Positions 23,610-33,211 of a stretch of 64,000 nt of DNA are shown in pieces. This stretch comes from Saprospiraceae bacterium (GTDB lineage: Bacteria > Bacteroidota > Bacteroidia > Chitinophagales > Saprospiraceae), in assembly GCA_029263015.1 (NCBI GenBank), contig JAJCYI010000245.1, positions 1 through 64,000 on the forward strand. The letters are read 5' to 3'. The translations under genes were made by a program, and so were the position numbers. Below the pieces are notes generated by a model. It made no database searches and was not told the DNA's origin. It saw nothing but the letters and a program-made list of their open reading frames with translations. How positions within the stretch are numbered: the stretch's first letter is position 1; the number at the start of each line of letters is the position of its first letter.

Positions 23610-25343
23610 TTAATACCTCCAACTTTTCAAATCTGCTCCTTCTGGGGCTGAGTCTTTCATCCTCTTCAAAATCTTAGGTACATACATGGTATTGTATCGG
23701 AGCCTTGAAATATGGTTTGGATTATTTTGGTCCCCGTTCCAGCAATGTTCAGCCCTGTCGCCATAATCAACCTCTCCATCATAATACGGGTACATGGTAC
23801 TTTCCAAAAATTCTTCCATCAGATAGACTGCATTGTTGAGGTAGTAGTTGTCCATGTCGCCGCAATATAGATGGATTTTTCCGACCAATTTGGGACCGAT
23901 TTCATTCCAGTCACGCCTCAGAATGTTTTGCAGATCATAATTTTCACGCCAATGCAAAGCTACATCAGGGTTTATTTCCCCGGTAATTTTGTCCCAAATT
24001 GGGGCAGGGTACCCATCGTTTCCAACAGGAGAATAGACTGCTTGCCAAATGTCCCACTGGGCGCCAGAGCGTGACTTGTCTGCCAATGCCAACTCTTTGT
24101 GGTTTTGGTCTATCAAATAGGCATCAATGTGCCCAAGAAAGTCCCGATGGCCTGGACGGAATGTTTTACGAAAAGTACCTTCTTTGAAATAGGCATTCTG
24201 ATCTTTGTAAATATTGACGGAAGTGTAGGCCCTGAAATCAATTGGGTCGGGGCAGGCTGCAAAACACCCATTGTATTCGTCTGGATAAAAAACTTGAGCG
24301 GCAATCGCCTCCCAACCTCCAGTCGAACCTCCATAGAGAAACCTTGCCCAGCCTTCTCCAATTCCACGAAACTGTTCCTCAATAAATGGTATCAGTTCAT
24401 AAGTGATGGCATCACCGTAAGGGCCCAAGTTTGCCGAATTGACCGCATAGCTATCATCGTAATAAGGGTTTGCGTGTTGGATTGTAATGATAATAAATCG
24501 CGGGAACGTGTCGCTCACCCAAGTTTTATAAAAATCGTATGCTTCCTCCTGCTGGGTAATATTGTATCCGTTGATATTAAAGCGGGCAGAGTAGTTTGGT
24601 TTTAAATTTTGATCTGCTGGCTCGGATCTCCAACCACCAAAATCTTTTGGAAAGTGACCATGGAATACCATTAAAGGATACCTGGCTTCAGGGTGTTCAT
24701 CAAATCCATGAGGAAGCAACACATGGGCACCCAAATACATGTCCCTGCCCCAAAAAGCACTGAGCAATTCACTCTTCATTTTAATGTGCTTAATATATTT
24801 GGTATCTGACGGAGCAGTGATTTCAGGGATTTTTTCTATCAATTGAATTTCGATCTTACCACCTTTTGATGGATCAAGGTAAACCTTCATGGGCAGGCTG
24901 TAGATATTGCCAGGTTCTTGGTTAAATCGTTGTCCTGCTTCCCAACTTGCGGGGAGTTTCACCGTGTGGCCATTGGCAAGATTATATGTGTCGTACTTGT
25001 TTAATAAGCCTTGTACATAGTATTCACCTGCTTGAATAAGGCTTAGGCTTTCCATCGGGTAGCCGAAAATATTACCATCAAAAATGGCCGATTCCCCTGG
25101 TTCTAAATTATTGACATTTATTCCGAAAACTTGAGCAGTGCCTACTCCGTCATTTACTTGCATTCTCGGTTCAGTATCATTATTAGGTGCTATGAATAGC
25201 AACATTCGGCCATCCAGCACAGTGGTCTCTAATTGATCAGAGAATGAAATTGAAAAGGATAGTGATGTTTTTTGTGATTGGAGAAAAGTGCTTACAGAAA
25301 GAATAAATAAAAGGCAAAGGAAAAGTTGTTTTTTCATGGTCAA
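23610..25343 (-). CDS. Secreted alpha/beta-hydrolase esterase-like protein
   Basis: A 577-residue exported protein (signal peptide to about 24). An N-terminal beta domain (30-190) is followed by an esterase-type alpha/beta hydrolase: YPLMVFHGH strand, the nucleophile elbow LYGGSTGGWEA (Ser in GxSxGG) and a candidate catalytic His in RAEHCWNGD near the C terminus. The fold resembles the putative esterase (esterase D/feruloyl esterase-like) group. The start may be the third codon (25337). A TACCTTTG element lies only 11-18 bases upstream, implying a very short leader. Substrate unknown. Confidence 0.75.
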   Translation of the reverse strand: MTMKKQLFLCLLFILSVSTFLQSQKTSLSFSISFSDQLETTVLDGRMLLFIAPNNDTEPRMQVNDGVGTAQVFGINVNNLEPGESAIFDGNIFGYPMESLSLIQAGEYYVQGLLNKYDTYNLANGHTVKLPASWEAGQRFNQEPGNIYSLPMKVYLDPSKGGKIEIQLIEKIPEITAPSDTKYIKHIKMKSELLSAFWGRDMYLGAHVLLPHGFDEHPEARYPLMVFHGHFPKDFGGWRSEPADQNLKPNYSARFNINGYNITQQEEAYDFYKTWVSDTFPRFIIITIQHANPYYDDSYAVNSANLGPYGDAITYELIPFIEEQFRGIGEGWARFLYGGSTGGWEAIAAQVFYPDEYNGCFAACPDPIDFRAYTSVNIYKDQNAYFKEGTFRKTFRPGHRDFLGHIDAYLIDQNHKELALADKSRSGAQWDIWQAVYSPVGNDGYPAPIWDKITGEINPDVALHWRENYDLQNILRRDWNEIGPKLVGKIHLYCGDMDNYYLNNAVYLMEEFLESTMYPYYDGEVDYGDRAEHCWNGDQNNPNHISRLRYNTMYVPKILKRMKDSAPEGADLKSWRY

Positions 25344-25353
25344 TAAATTTTTT

Positions 25354-25361
25354 CAAAGGTA
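25354..25361 (-). promoter_or_regulatory. -7 element of the esterase gene
   Basis: TACCTTTG on the minus strand ends 11 bases before the first ATG (25343), which would leave almost no 5' leader. CAA (TTG on the minus strand) at 25386-25388 is 24 bases further up. Confidence 0.4.
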
Positions 25362-25449
25362 GGAAAACATTTTAGGGAAATAACAAATGTGTTTTTGACA
25401 CAAAATTCATGGAGACACGTTTAATTTACGTTTCAAATAATAATAGCTC

Positions 25450-26040
25450 ATGAAAAATTTTATGATTTTGTGTTTTGCGTTTTCTGTTTTGATGATTCAA
25501 TCTTGTGCTGAGAGCAATCCTGATCCCCAAAATGCCGTGGAAATAAAGGGGCGTTCTGACCAAGAAGCCAAAAATGGAGAAAAACCTACCGATAATTTGA
25601 AGGCAAACGCCATTGCCGAGGGAGACGCGGTTGGCCGTGCCAAATGGTCGCTGGGCAGGGTACAAGAAGAATTGAATGCCTCTGCAGGAAAGGTGGATGG
25701 ATTAGGCAAGGTCTCCATTCTTTTGGATGATAATATGTTGATGATAATCCGGAATGAAGTAGATGGAAATACTTATGAAAAAAGGGTCAACTTGGCGAAT
25801 CTGAGTTCAGATGCCAAACGCATGGAGTTTGTGGTTGACGGTGTTGAGGGAGCACATAACCCTGGTGTGAAGATTCCCATATTAGAAGGAAAAGCCCCAG
25901 TAGGGATATTTAAAAATGGCAGTGAAACAAGTACAGAAAAATATCTTGAGTTATTGTTGGGCGAACGAAGGCAAGTACAACTTGTGGTATCGGCCATGAC
26001 CCATGCCATTAAAGTTTCTCAAGGTGATTTGAGCATTTGA
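25450..26040 (+). CDS. Lipoprotein of unknown function
   Basis: A 196-residue lipoprotein (signal ending MIQSCAES). The mature part starts polar and disordered, then has an amphipathic helix (VGRAKWSLGRVQEELNA) and a beta-rich C-terminal domain. I do not recognise the family. Its last 22 bases overlap the convergent gene. Confidence 0.7.
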   Translation: MKNFMILCFAFSVLMIQSCAESNPDPQNAVEIKGRSDQEAKNGEKPTDNLKANAIAEGDAVGRAKWSLGRVQEELNASAGKVDGLGKVSILLDDNMLMIIRNEVDGNTYEKRVNLANLSSDAKRMEFVVDGVEGAHNPGVKIPILEGKAPVGIFKNGSETSTEKYLELLLGERRQVQLVVSAMTHAIKVSQGDLSI

Positions 26041-27134
26041 CCTTCACTTGGCAATTTGACTAATCTGAAAACATCTTGGATGGCCGTTATGAATTCGTTG
26101 GCTTTCCATGCCCCATCGTCTTCCATCACCACGCCACTGATTAAGTCAACATAAAGAACTGGGATTCCATTTTCTGATAAATCGTAAACCTCCATTTCAA
26201 TGAAATCGCCATTTTCCATATTTTTTATCAGAAATTTGTTAATCATCAGTCTTCCGCTGTCACCTGTTCTTTGGTGATAAGCATAGCCTATTTCCATCAA
26301 ATACTCCTTTTGGGTTTTCAAAAACAGATAGCCTGTTTCACTTTCTACTTTGAAAATGGTAGAAACAGTACCGTGCGTGATATGCCTATTGTCATTGTCG
26401 TTGACCACAGAATGGAATACAACCGCATTTGTTTTGATGGTATCCAAATAAAGTGAGTCATTGAGTTGGGCATGCAATCTATCATAAGCCATAGAGGCCT
26501 CCGCTTTGATTCTGTTCCGCAATGTTCCGTCAAACCAGGTTAGGTCAAAATTGGTGTCAAATGAATAATCGTGCCCTAATATCACATTCAATGAATCGGG
26601 ATTGAACAATCCGGAAATTGGGATACTTTTTATTTGTTTGGTGTGAAGCCGGAGCAAATGATGATTGACTTTTTCTATTAAATACTTTATTTCATTGCGC
26701 CAGTAATTGTTGCCAATAATCCTCATGGCATACAAATCATTCTCTTTTGTTAGGTTGCCGATGGATATGATACTATCATTTCTGCTGATACTTGCGGCAC
26801 AGGTATTATTTGAGTATAACAAATCCAAGGTTGTCACATTGGCATTGCTGTCTGTGACTATAAAAGACAATTTAGTGGAAATACCTACTTTATCTAGCCA
26901 TATTATAGGATCGTTGAGGTCGCCGATTACTATCTGTTCTTTAACTTTTGAGGTATCCAAAAACAATAGGGAAATGCCACATAATTGGCCAATTGGCTTC
27001 AAATTTTTTGACTGAAGGTGAGGGTATTTGACATCTTGATAATATACGGGAATGGATACCTGGACAGGAATCGGGTTTTGGGAAATTAAAAAAGTAGTAT
27101 AAAAAAGAAAGAAAGTGGTGATCTTAATTCTCAT
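26019..27134 (-). CDS. Secreted protein of unknown function
   Basis: A 371-residue protein with a signal peptide (MRIKITTFFLFYTTFLISQ). Rich in beta strands, with no membrane segment or recognised motif. A TAGATTTG promoter element lies in the 41-base gap after recQ, so it is probably transcribed alone. Its 3' end overlaps the lipoprotein gene 25450-26040. Confidence 0.7.
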   Translation of the reverse strand: MRIKITTFFLFYTTFLISQNPIPVQVSIPVYYQDVKYPHLQSKNLKPIGQLCGISLLFLDTSKVKEQIVIGDLNDPIIWLDKVGISTKLSFIVTDSNANVTTLDLLYSNNTCAASISRNDSIISIGNLTKENDLYAMRIIGNNYWRNEIKYLIEKVNHHLLRLHTKQIKSIPISGLFNPDSLNVILGHDYSFDTNFDLTWFDGTLRNRIKAEASMAYDRLHAQLNDSLYLDTIKTNAVVFHSVVNDNDNRHITHGTVSTIFKVESETGYLFLKTQKEYLMEIGYAYHQRTGDSGRLMINKFLIKNMENGDFIEMEVYDLSENGIPVLYVDLISGVVMEDDGAWKANEFITAIQDVFRLVKLPSEGQMLKSP

Positions 27135-27162
27135 GCGTCAATAGATGTTTTCAAATGTCAGG

Positions 27163-27170
27163 CAAATCTA
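27163..27170 (-). promoter_or_regulatory. -7 element downstream of recQ
   Basis: TAGATTTG on the minus strand, 28 bases before the ATG at 27134 and just past the recQ stop codon; it separates the secreted-protein gene from recQ. Confidence 0.4.
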
Positions 27171-27175
27171 AAAAA

Positions 27176-29350
27176 TCATGTATCAATCACATTGTCTTTT
27201 CTGACATATTTTCGATTTTCTAAATATGAAAGGGCGAGCCTAATCTGTCCGTAGTTCAATTCTTCGTTCAGTGCGTCGAATATTTCTTTCAATTTAAATG
27301 GTTCATCCAAATGTCCAATCACTTCGGCTATCTTCCTTATTTCTTCTTTGTTCACAAACTTCTTAATATCAATATTTTCGCCTTTTTCGTACAAATAGGC
27401 AAAATGAGACATGATGGTATTTGGGCTAAGTTCCCTTGTGGAAGCTATTTCTTCCACCCCGTAACCTTGTTGGTAATATCGAAAAGTTTCCAAATAAGTA
27501 GCCCCTTTTACTGACACCCCTTGGTCTTTTTTCTCCAATAAAAAGGACTGGATGGCCCGGAGAAAATCATGCCCATATTCTTGCATTTTCACTTCACCAA
27601 CTCCGCTAATCTTAAACATATCAGCTTCGGTGGATGGGCGTTCAGCTGCCATTTCTTCCAAAGTAGCATCGGAGAAAACAATATATGGCGGGATGCCTTT
27701 TTCTCTCGAAAGTGTAAGCCGGAGCTTTCGCAAATGTTCAAACAGCTCATCCCTGACCCGTTGGCGGACAGAAGTTTTCCGCCGCTTGGCATCTGCTTTT
27801 TCGGCTTCTTCTTTTTTCCGTTTTTCAACCATCTCGGCCTGAACCAGTTGAATTTTTTGTTGGCCAAATAACACAGCTTTGCTGGCTTCGGTCAGTTTCA
27901 CTTTGTTGTAATCATCATATGCGATTTCAAAAAGACCCTGGTTGACCAATTGTTCCAAGTAGAAAAACCAATCTTGCTGTCGGATGTCTTTTCCGGCACC
28001 GTAAGTTTTGATTTTATCGTACCCTTTTGACAAAATGCCATAGCTTTTTGAGCCGCGTAGCACATCCACCACTACCCCTGATGCCACTTGTTCTTTCAGC
28101 CTTGCTACTGCAGATAGCGCTTTTTGGGCGATGACGGTACCGTCAAGATATTTGGGGGGATTGTTGCAGATGTCGCAGTTGCCGCAGTTTTCAAAATTAG
28201 TTTCATTGAAATAATTCAGCAGTATTTTCCTCCGGCAAATGAGCGAAGTGGCATACTGGTACATCCTGTCGAGTTTGGCACTATGGATTTCCCGATACTT
28301 ACTGTCGTTTTGTTGAATGAAATCCCGGAGCATCATCAAGTCACCGCCGCTGTAAAAGAGTAGGGTAGCGGCGTCGGCGCCATCCCGCCCCGCCCGGCCG
28401 ATCTCCTGATAATAACTTTCGATGTTTTTAGGCAAATTATAATGAATGATCCAGCGGACGTTGCTTTTGTCAATTCCCATACCGAAAGCAATCGTTGCGC
28501 AGATGATCGGAGTGCGGTCGTTGATGAAATCTTCCTGTACTTTTGAACGCTGGTTGCTATCTAAGCCAGCATGGTAAAAATCTGCTTTGATTCCATTCTC
28601 CAATAGCTTACCGCAGATGTTCTCGGTGGTTTTTTTTGCCAAACAATAAATGATTCCAGATTGGTTAGGCCGCTCCACGATAAACTCCAAAATCTGTTCG
28701 ATTCGCTTTCGGCCTGGCCTTACTTCCAAAGATAAATTTGGCCTGTCGAAAGAAGCAATGAACATTTGCTGATCGCTTATTTCAAGTTGCACGGCAATAT
28801 CTTTCCGGGTCAGTTTATCGGCGGTTGCAGTTACAGCAATGATGGGTTTGTCGGGGAAAGTTTTTTTTAAAAAACGAAGCTGTCGGTATTCTGGGCGGAA
28901 GTCATGTCCCCATGATGAAATGCAATGGGCTTCATCAATGGCAAAAAAGCTGATTTTGGCGGATTTCAACAACGGAAAAAAATCCCGGGATGCCATTTTC
29001 TCAGGAGAAGTATATACGAGGTCGAGCCGGCCGTGATAAAGGTCGTTTTCAACTTCTTGCTGTTCCTTGTAGGTAAGCGAACTATTGATAAATGCAGCCT
29101 TTATGCCATTTGCCCGGAGCGCCTCAACTTGGTCTTTCATCAAAGAAATCAAAGGTGAAACCACTACACAGGTTCCTTCCATTGTAACCGCTGGTATTTG
29201 AAAACAGATTGATTTGCCGCCTCCAGTGGGCATTAATAATATCACATCTTTATTATCGTAAATGCGCTGGATGACTTCGGCCTGCAATGGTCGGAAGGAG
29301 TCGTAACCGAAGTATTTTTTTAAAGTGTCTTTTGCGGTGGTGAGGTTCAT
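27176..29350 (-). CDS. recQ: ATP-dependent DNA helicase RecQ
   Basis: A 724-residue 3'-5' helicase. FGYDSFRPLQAEVI (motif 0), MPTGGGKSICFQIP (Walker A, 41-50), FAIDEAHCISSWGHDFRPEY (DEAH box), FGMGIDKSNVRWIIHYNLPKNIESYYQEIGRAGRDG (motifs V-VI), a zinc site with CRRK...CGNCDIC, RQC winged helix, an HRDC domain (about 530-600) and an additional C-terminal helix-turn-helix segment (YYQQGYGVEEIASTRELS). Full length for the RecQ type with the extra C-terminal domain. Acts in recombination repair and stalled-fork processing. Confidence 0.98.
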   Translation of the reverse strand: MNLTTAKDTLKKYFGYDSFRPLQAEVIQRIYDNKDVILLMPTGGGKSICFQIPAVTMEGTCVVVSPLISLMKDQVEALRANGIKAAFINSSLTYKEQQEVENDLYHGRLDLVYTSPEKMASRDFFPLLKSAKISFFAIDEAHCISSWGHDFRPEYRQLRFLKKTFPDKPIIAVTATADKLTRKDIAVQLEISDQQMFIASFDRPNLSLEVRPGRKRIEQILEFIVERPNQSGIIYCLAKKTTENICGKLLENGIKADFYHAGLDSNQRSKVQEDFINDRTPIICATIAFGMGIDKSNVRWIIHYNLPKNIESYYQEIGRAGRDGADAATLLFYSGGDLMMLRDFIQQNDSKYREIHSAKLDRMYQYATSLICRRKILLNYFNETNFENCGNCDICNNPPKYLDGTVIAQKALSAVARLKEQVASGVVVDVLRGSKSYGILSKGYDKIKTYGAGKDIRQQDWFFYLEQLVNQGLFEIAYDDYNKVKLTEASKAVLFGQQKIQLVQAEMVEKRKKEEAEKADAKRRKTSVRQRVRDELFEHLRKLRLTLSREKGIPPYIVFSDATLEEMAAERPSTEADMFKISGVGEVKMQEYGHDFLRAIQSFLLEKKDQGVSVKGATYLETFRYYQQGYGVEEIASTRELSPNTIMSHFAYLYEKGENIDIKKFVNKEEIRKIAEVIGHLDEPFKLKEIFDALNEELNYGQIRLALSYLENRKYVRKDNVIDT

Positions 29351-29447
29351 CTTTTCCCTGATAAGTGTTTGAATGAAGTCCTAATGATGCGAAGATAAGG
29401 AAAAGAAATGACAGGTAACTTTGGTAGGGAACAGCTCGATATATTAA

Positions 29448-29482
29448 AACTGCACTCCAAAGAAAACCTTTGAAGTGCAGTT
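29448..29482 (-). terminator. Hairpin downstream of peroxiredoxin gene
   Basis: AACTGCACT (29448-29456) pairs with AGTGCAGTT (29474-29482), and inner CAAAG/CTTTG extends the stem with one mismatch. It stands 44 bases after the peroxiredoxin stop on the minus strand. Confidence 0.75.
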
Positions 29483-29525
29483 GATTACATTGCGCAATGC
29501 GCTGAAATTCAATAATTTAAACGAA

Positions 29526-30161
29526 TTAATTGTATTTTGCTGCCAAATAATCTGCGACCCCTTCGTGAGTGGCTGGCATAGCTTCTTTTCCAGATTGCCA
29601 GTTGGCGGGGCATACCTCGCCAAACTTCTCCGTAAATTGTAACGCATCGAGGACGCGGAGGGCTTCATTTACATTCCGGCCCAGTGGCATGTCGTTGACC
29701 ACCTGGTGACGAATGATGCCATCCCTGTCGATCAGGAAAAGACCGCGGTAAGCGACCAATTCGCCAGATGCTGACATTTCACCTTCCTCGTTGAATTCCC
29801 AGTCGCCGGCCAATACATCATAATTGGCGGAGATAGTCTTGTTGGTATCAGCAACGATGGGATAAGTGACACCTTCAATGCCACCTTTGTTTTTTGCCAA
29901 TTGAAGCCATCCCCAGTGCGACATTTCCGTATCGGTGGAACAAGCTACAACCTGACAGTCCCGTTTTTCAAATTCTGATAATTTGTCTTGGAATGCAAAC
30001 AATTCTGTGGGACAGACGAAGGTGAAATCTTTTGGGTAAAAAAACAGGATGACATATTTTTTACCTTCGAAATCTTTAAGTGAAAAATTTTCTACCGTTT
30101 CGTTGCCGTTCACCACAGCAGAAGCTGTAAATAGAGGGGCTTTTTTTCCTACTAATACCAT
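29526..30161 (-). CDS. Typical 2-Cys peroxiredoxin
   Basis: A 211-residue thiol peroxidase of the AhpC/Prx1 group. The peroxidatic Cys is in FTFVCPTE and the resolving Cys in GEVCPANW; YPKDFTF and DRDGIIRHQVVND are family-typical. It reduces hydrogen peroxide and alkyl hydroperoxides in the cytosol. No AhpF-type reductase lies nearby, so thioredoxin is the likely donor. A TATCTTTT element on the minus strand lies at about 30187-30194. Confidence 0.95.
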   Translation of the reverse strand: MVLVGKKAPLFTASAVVNGNETVENFSLKDFEGKKYVILFFYPKDFTFVCPTELFAFQDKLSEFEKRDCQVVACSTDTEMSHWGWLQLAKNKGGIEGVTYPIVADTNKTISANYDVLAGDWEFNEEGEMSASGELVAYRGLFLIDRDGIIRHQVVNDMPLGRNVNEALRVLDALQFTEKFGEVCPANWQSGKEAMPATHEGVADYLAAKYN

Positions 30162-30361
30162 AGTTGATTAGTTGTTTTATTTTGTGAAAAAAGATACAAG
30201 TTTGGTTCAACACGGTTTTGGTGAAAAGGTTGATTCAGGGTGTGGTGATTTTTGTCATCGTTATTTGATTGTGAGGACCAATTTCTAGTACATGTGTCCC
30301 TAATAATTTGAGTGTCAATTGATTGATTGAACTTCAGCTGGAAATTCTGACTTTTTACCCT

Positions 30362-30369
30362 TATATTTG
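30362..30369 (+). promoter_or_regulatory. -7 element TATATTTG upstream of the shared-domain operon
   Basis: A perfect TAnnTTTG at 30362-30369, 106 bases before the ATG at 30475, in an otherwise featureless 313-base gap. It would drive the run of secreted-protein genes 30475-35848 or beyond. Confidence 0.4.
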
Positions 30370-30474
30370 TTTCGTTTAAATACTTGCCCTATGAGAATTG
30401 TGGAGACTCCATAGACCCATCTCAAACCCAAACTATTCAAGTTACAAATTCTTCTTACCCAAAATCAATCTGTC

Positions 30475-32691
30475 ATGAAAGCAGCTAGACTAGTCTTTTG
30501 TTCTTTTTTCATTTCATTTCTGTTTTCCCCGCAAATCCAGGCACAAGTCCCAGGAGTCAATGCCGAGGCCAAAGGTAAAGGCCAAACAACTGGGCACATA
30601 GCAGACTTAACTTTCACCAATACCACCGACCAGTCTATCGACATTGACATGGATAAGATCCTGATCCCTTCTTCTGGTGAATACCAGGGCTATGTCATAC
30701 CAGAAGGCATTGAAATCACAATCCCACCTAATAGTACAGTGACTGTACCTTTAAATGGATATTGTACAGATATACACTTGCCGCCTGTTTCGGCTGGAGA
30801 ACCTATGCCCCCTTTTGATACTTGGATTACGCCAACAACTGCTGGGCCAGCACCTTCACCAGGTTTTGAACCACCAAGTGGCAGTGCTTTTGAACCAGTG
30901 ACCGCAGACCCAAATAACCCTTATGTTCCAACCTACCCTGGTACAGAGACCTCCTTTCCTTATTCCATTGATTTTAATAAAAACCCGACAGAAGCTGCAC
31001 CGATCATTTTTGAAGTTATTGAAAACATCACGAAAACAGTTGAGGAAATGTATGATAATGGTGAAGTGCCAACTACCCCGTTTTCTGGAAATCCAGAAAA
31101 AGAGAAAGAGGCTCTTATCCAGCAAACGTTGTGGATTTATACTTCGATACTAATGCCTGATGATGGCAAGAGGTATGGGAAAGAGGATTTTAGTGACCGG
31201 ACAGTTGAGCAGTTTACAGAAACTACTGGAATAGATTTATCAACTGCCCCACCTGCTGCCCAAGAGCAAATAAGCCAAGGGGTCGATCAATTCTGGAGTA
31301 GCTTTGAAGCAGTAGGTGTTAAGGCTAAAATTTTAAAGAAAAATGACCCTTCAGGCATTCCTCCTTCTGTCAGTATCATTTGCCCTCAGCCTGGAGACTA
31401 TGTTTCGCCGGAAGGGTTTGAAATGAGTTGGGAATTGACGAATGCTGATGGGAGCGTTATTACAGAAGGTCAAACCTATTCTATTGATATTCAACCTTTA
31501 ACATCAGAGACTGACGCTACTACCATTGAAGGTGTCACACGCGCATCCTACCAAATGCCAGGACTGGACGAGGGGCAATGTTATAATATATCTGTTTCCA
31601 CAACTTATAATGGAATAAATATCGGCAACATCCCTTTCGCCATTTGTGTAGATAATATTACCCTGGACAGCCTGATACGCCTGGTCCAAAGGTTGGGCGA
31701 AGAAGTTGCCGAGGCTGCTGGTGAGTTGGAGTCGAATAGTTTGGTGCAGGAAGCCCGTTTGATTCAAATGATAATGGAGCTGTTGTCAACACCTGATAAG
31801 ATTTGGGGTGTACTGGATAAATGGCTGAACACCGAAATTGACAAGTTGATAAATGATCTCACTTCGATAGACGATATAGGTGAGGTGATTGAAACGGTCG
31901 AGTTGATAGAAAAGCTGATGGACAACCTCGCAAGGATTGACCCTGACCATGCCCGCGATTACCGCAGGATCAAACAGAAATGTGAGGACATACGTACCCA
32001 TTATTTGGAACCGGGCAAAGATGCTCAAGAAAAATTCAACCAACTTTACGAAGAGTTAACGGCGATGCTCACTGATTTTAAGGGATACCTGGGTGATAAA
32101 GCAGAGGAATATCTCAAAGAAAAAATAGAGACGACTCTCCGCAACATGTTAATCAAGAAGTTTGGGATGAAAGCTGCCGGCGCTATGATGTCAGCAGCAA
32201 TCGATCTTGCCAATTTTGCAGATGCACTGATTAAGATGGGCAATTTGAACGATGCAAAAGTGATGTACCATTTGTTGTTTTTTGAAATGCTCAAGCGAAC
32301 GTATGGATTTCCCAAGTGGAAAATTGACAATAGCTACAACGACAAAGAAGACCCTCCTCGCATAGTTTGGGCTGACTGCAACTCTGTGAAAGACAAGAAA
32401 GTAACCATGCGTGCCTATGTGGTATGCTGGGAGCAAAAGGAAGGGAGCGACACGCCAGGTGAAGGTAAGTTTGGCGAAGGCAAACCACTAAAATTCAAAG
32501 ATGGAAAATTTGAAGTAGAGAAAGAAAACTTCACTTCAGATTGCGACGACGAATGTGCTTTTAAGTACAAGTTGAACATAGAACACCTTAAACAATTGGC
32601 CGGGGATTGTGAACATGCTTATGTTTATATCGAGGCGAGGACCAATGGCCATACATTTCCTCGTGTATATGTTGGTGCTTTTAAGCCATGA
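30475..32691 (+). CDS. Secreted multidomain protein; N-terminal unnamed 'SFEAVG' domain
   Basis: A 738-residue protein with signal peptide (ending IQAQ). Residues 24-289 form a domain that also makes up the C terminus of the peptidase gene two loci downstream. Shared anchors are GxGxTTG (35-40), LIPS (63-66), YVIP (73-76), PLxGYCxD (92-99), PPVSAG (103-108), WITP (117-120), YPG (154-156), EAAP (173-176), KEK (209-211), QxTLWxYT (217-223) and FWxSFEAVG (273-281). Then follow an Ig/FN3-like unit (about 295-400), a long helical region with coiled-coil character (about 405-640) and a beta-rich C terminus with paired cysteines. I do not recognise a named family. Its stop overlaps the next ATG (ATGA). 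Confidence 0.85.
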   Translation: MKAARLVFCSFFISFLFSPQIQAQVPGVNAEAKGKGQTTGHIADLTFTNTTDQSIDIDMDKILIPSSGEYQGYVIPEGIEITIPPNSTVTVPLNGYCTDIHLPPVSAGEPMPPFDTWITPTTAGPAPSPGFEPPSGSAFEPVTADPNNPYVPTYPGTETSFPYSIDFNKNPTEAAPIIFEVIENITKTVEEMYDNGEVPTTPFSGNPEKEKEALIQQTLWIYTSILMPDDGKRYGKEDFSDRTVEQFTETTGIDLSTAPPAAQEQISQGVDQFWSSFEAVGVKAKILKKNDPSGIPPSVSIICPQPGDYVSPEGFEMSWELTNADGSVITEGQTYSIDIQPLTSETDATTIEGVTRASYQMPGLDEGQCYNISVSTTYNGINIGNIPFAICVDNITLDSLIRLVQRLGEEVAEAAGELESNSLVQEARLIQMIMELLSTPDKIWGVLDKWLNTEIDKLINDLTSIDDIGEVIETVELIEKLMDNLARIDPDHARDYRRIKQKCEDIRTHYLEPGKDAQEKFNQLYEELTAMLTDFKGYLGDKAEEYLKEKIETTLRNMLIKKFGMKAAGAMMSAAIDLANFADALIKMGNLNDAKVMYHLLFFEMLKRTYGFPKWKIDNSYNDKEDPPRIVWADCNSVKDKKVTMRAYVVCWEQKEGSDTPGEGKFGEGKPLKFKDGKFEVEKENFTSDCDDECAFKYKLNIEHLKQLAGDCEHAYVYIEARTNGHTFPRVYVGAFKP

Positions 32692-33149
32692 TTATTAACC
32701 GAACATCGAAACCTATGAAAAATACAATTTTGCTTCCCATTGTTTTTTTACTGTTAAACTGCCACCTACTTTCTGGGCAAAGTGAACCTCTCACGAGAGA
32801 AGATGCAACCCGCATTTTGCTAAATGAAATCATCGTGCCTGCCACCCTTAACCAAACATTGACCGCATACCTTGTCAAAGAACCTCTCAAACTTGGTGAC
32901 CGTGTTGAATCTTTCATGGGCGCACCATCGAGGGCTATTAATGCCTCCACATGGTTTGCCTGGCTCAATGACAACCCGGAAGGGTTTTTTGCACATACAA
33001 CCCGATTTGTTTTCATTGACCAAAAAACAGGAAAAGTGGATATTGTAAAAAGCGAGTGGTGGCCAGTGCTGAACGGCGAATCCCTTTTTATGAGCGACGA
33101 AGAAAGAATAGACCTTGGCCTTATTATCTACTCCGACTTGCACCGGTGA
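32688..33149 (+). CDS. Small secreted protein between the two shared-domain genes
   Basis: At most 153 residues. The first ATG (32688) overlaps the preceding stop as ATGA, suggesting translational coupling, while an ATG at 32715 starts a clean signal peptide (MKNTILLPIVFLLLNC...). The mature part begins TREDATRILLNEIIVP and ends with a strand-turn-strand FVFIDQKTGKVDIVKSEWWPVL. The helix-then-beta layout recalls PepSY-like domains, which often act as peptidase propeptides or inhibitors, but this is weak visual similarity only. It ends 62 bases before the start chosen for the clan CD peptidase gene. Confidence 0.75.
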   Translation: MIINRTSKPMKNTILLPIVFLLLNCHLLSGQSEPLTREDATRILLNEIIVPATLNQTLTAYLVKEPLKLGDRVESFMGAPSRAINASTWFAWLNDNPEGFFAHTTRFVFIDQKTGKVDIVKSEWWPVLNGESLFMSDEERIDLGLIIYSDLHR

Positions 33150-33211
33150 TTTATTACTGTTGGAAAATGGTTCTTGGTTTATTCAGAGGCATTTTTGAAA
33201 ATCTAATTTTA

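Noticed and set aside
30391-30414. Mini frame MRIVETP before the shared-domain operon
   Set aside because: Seven codons without any attenuator structure; probably accidental.
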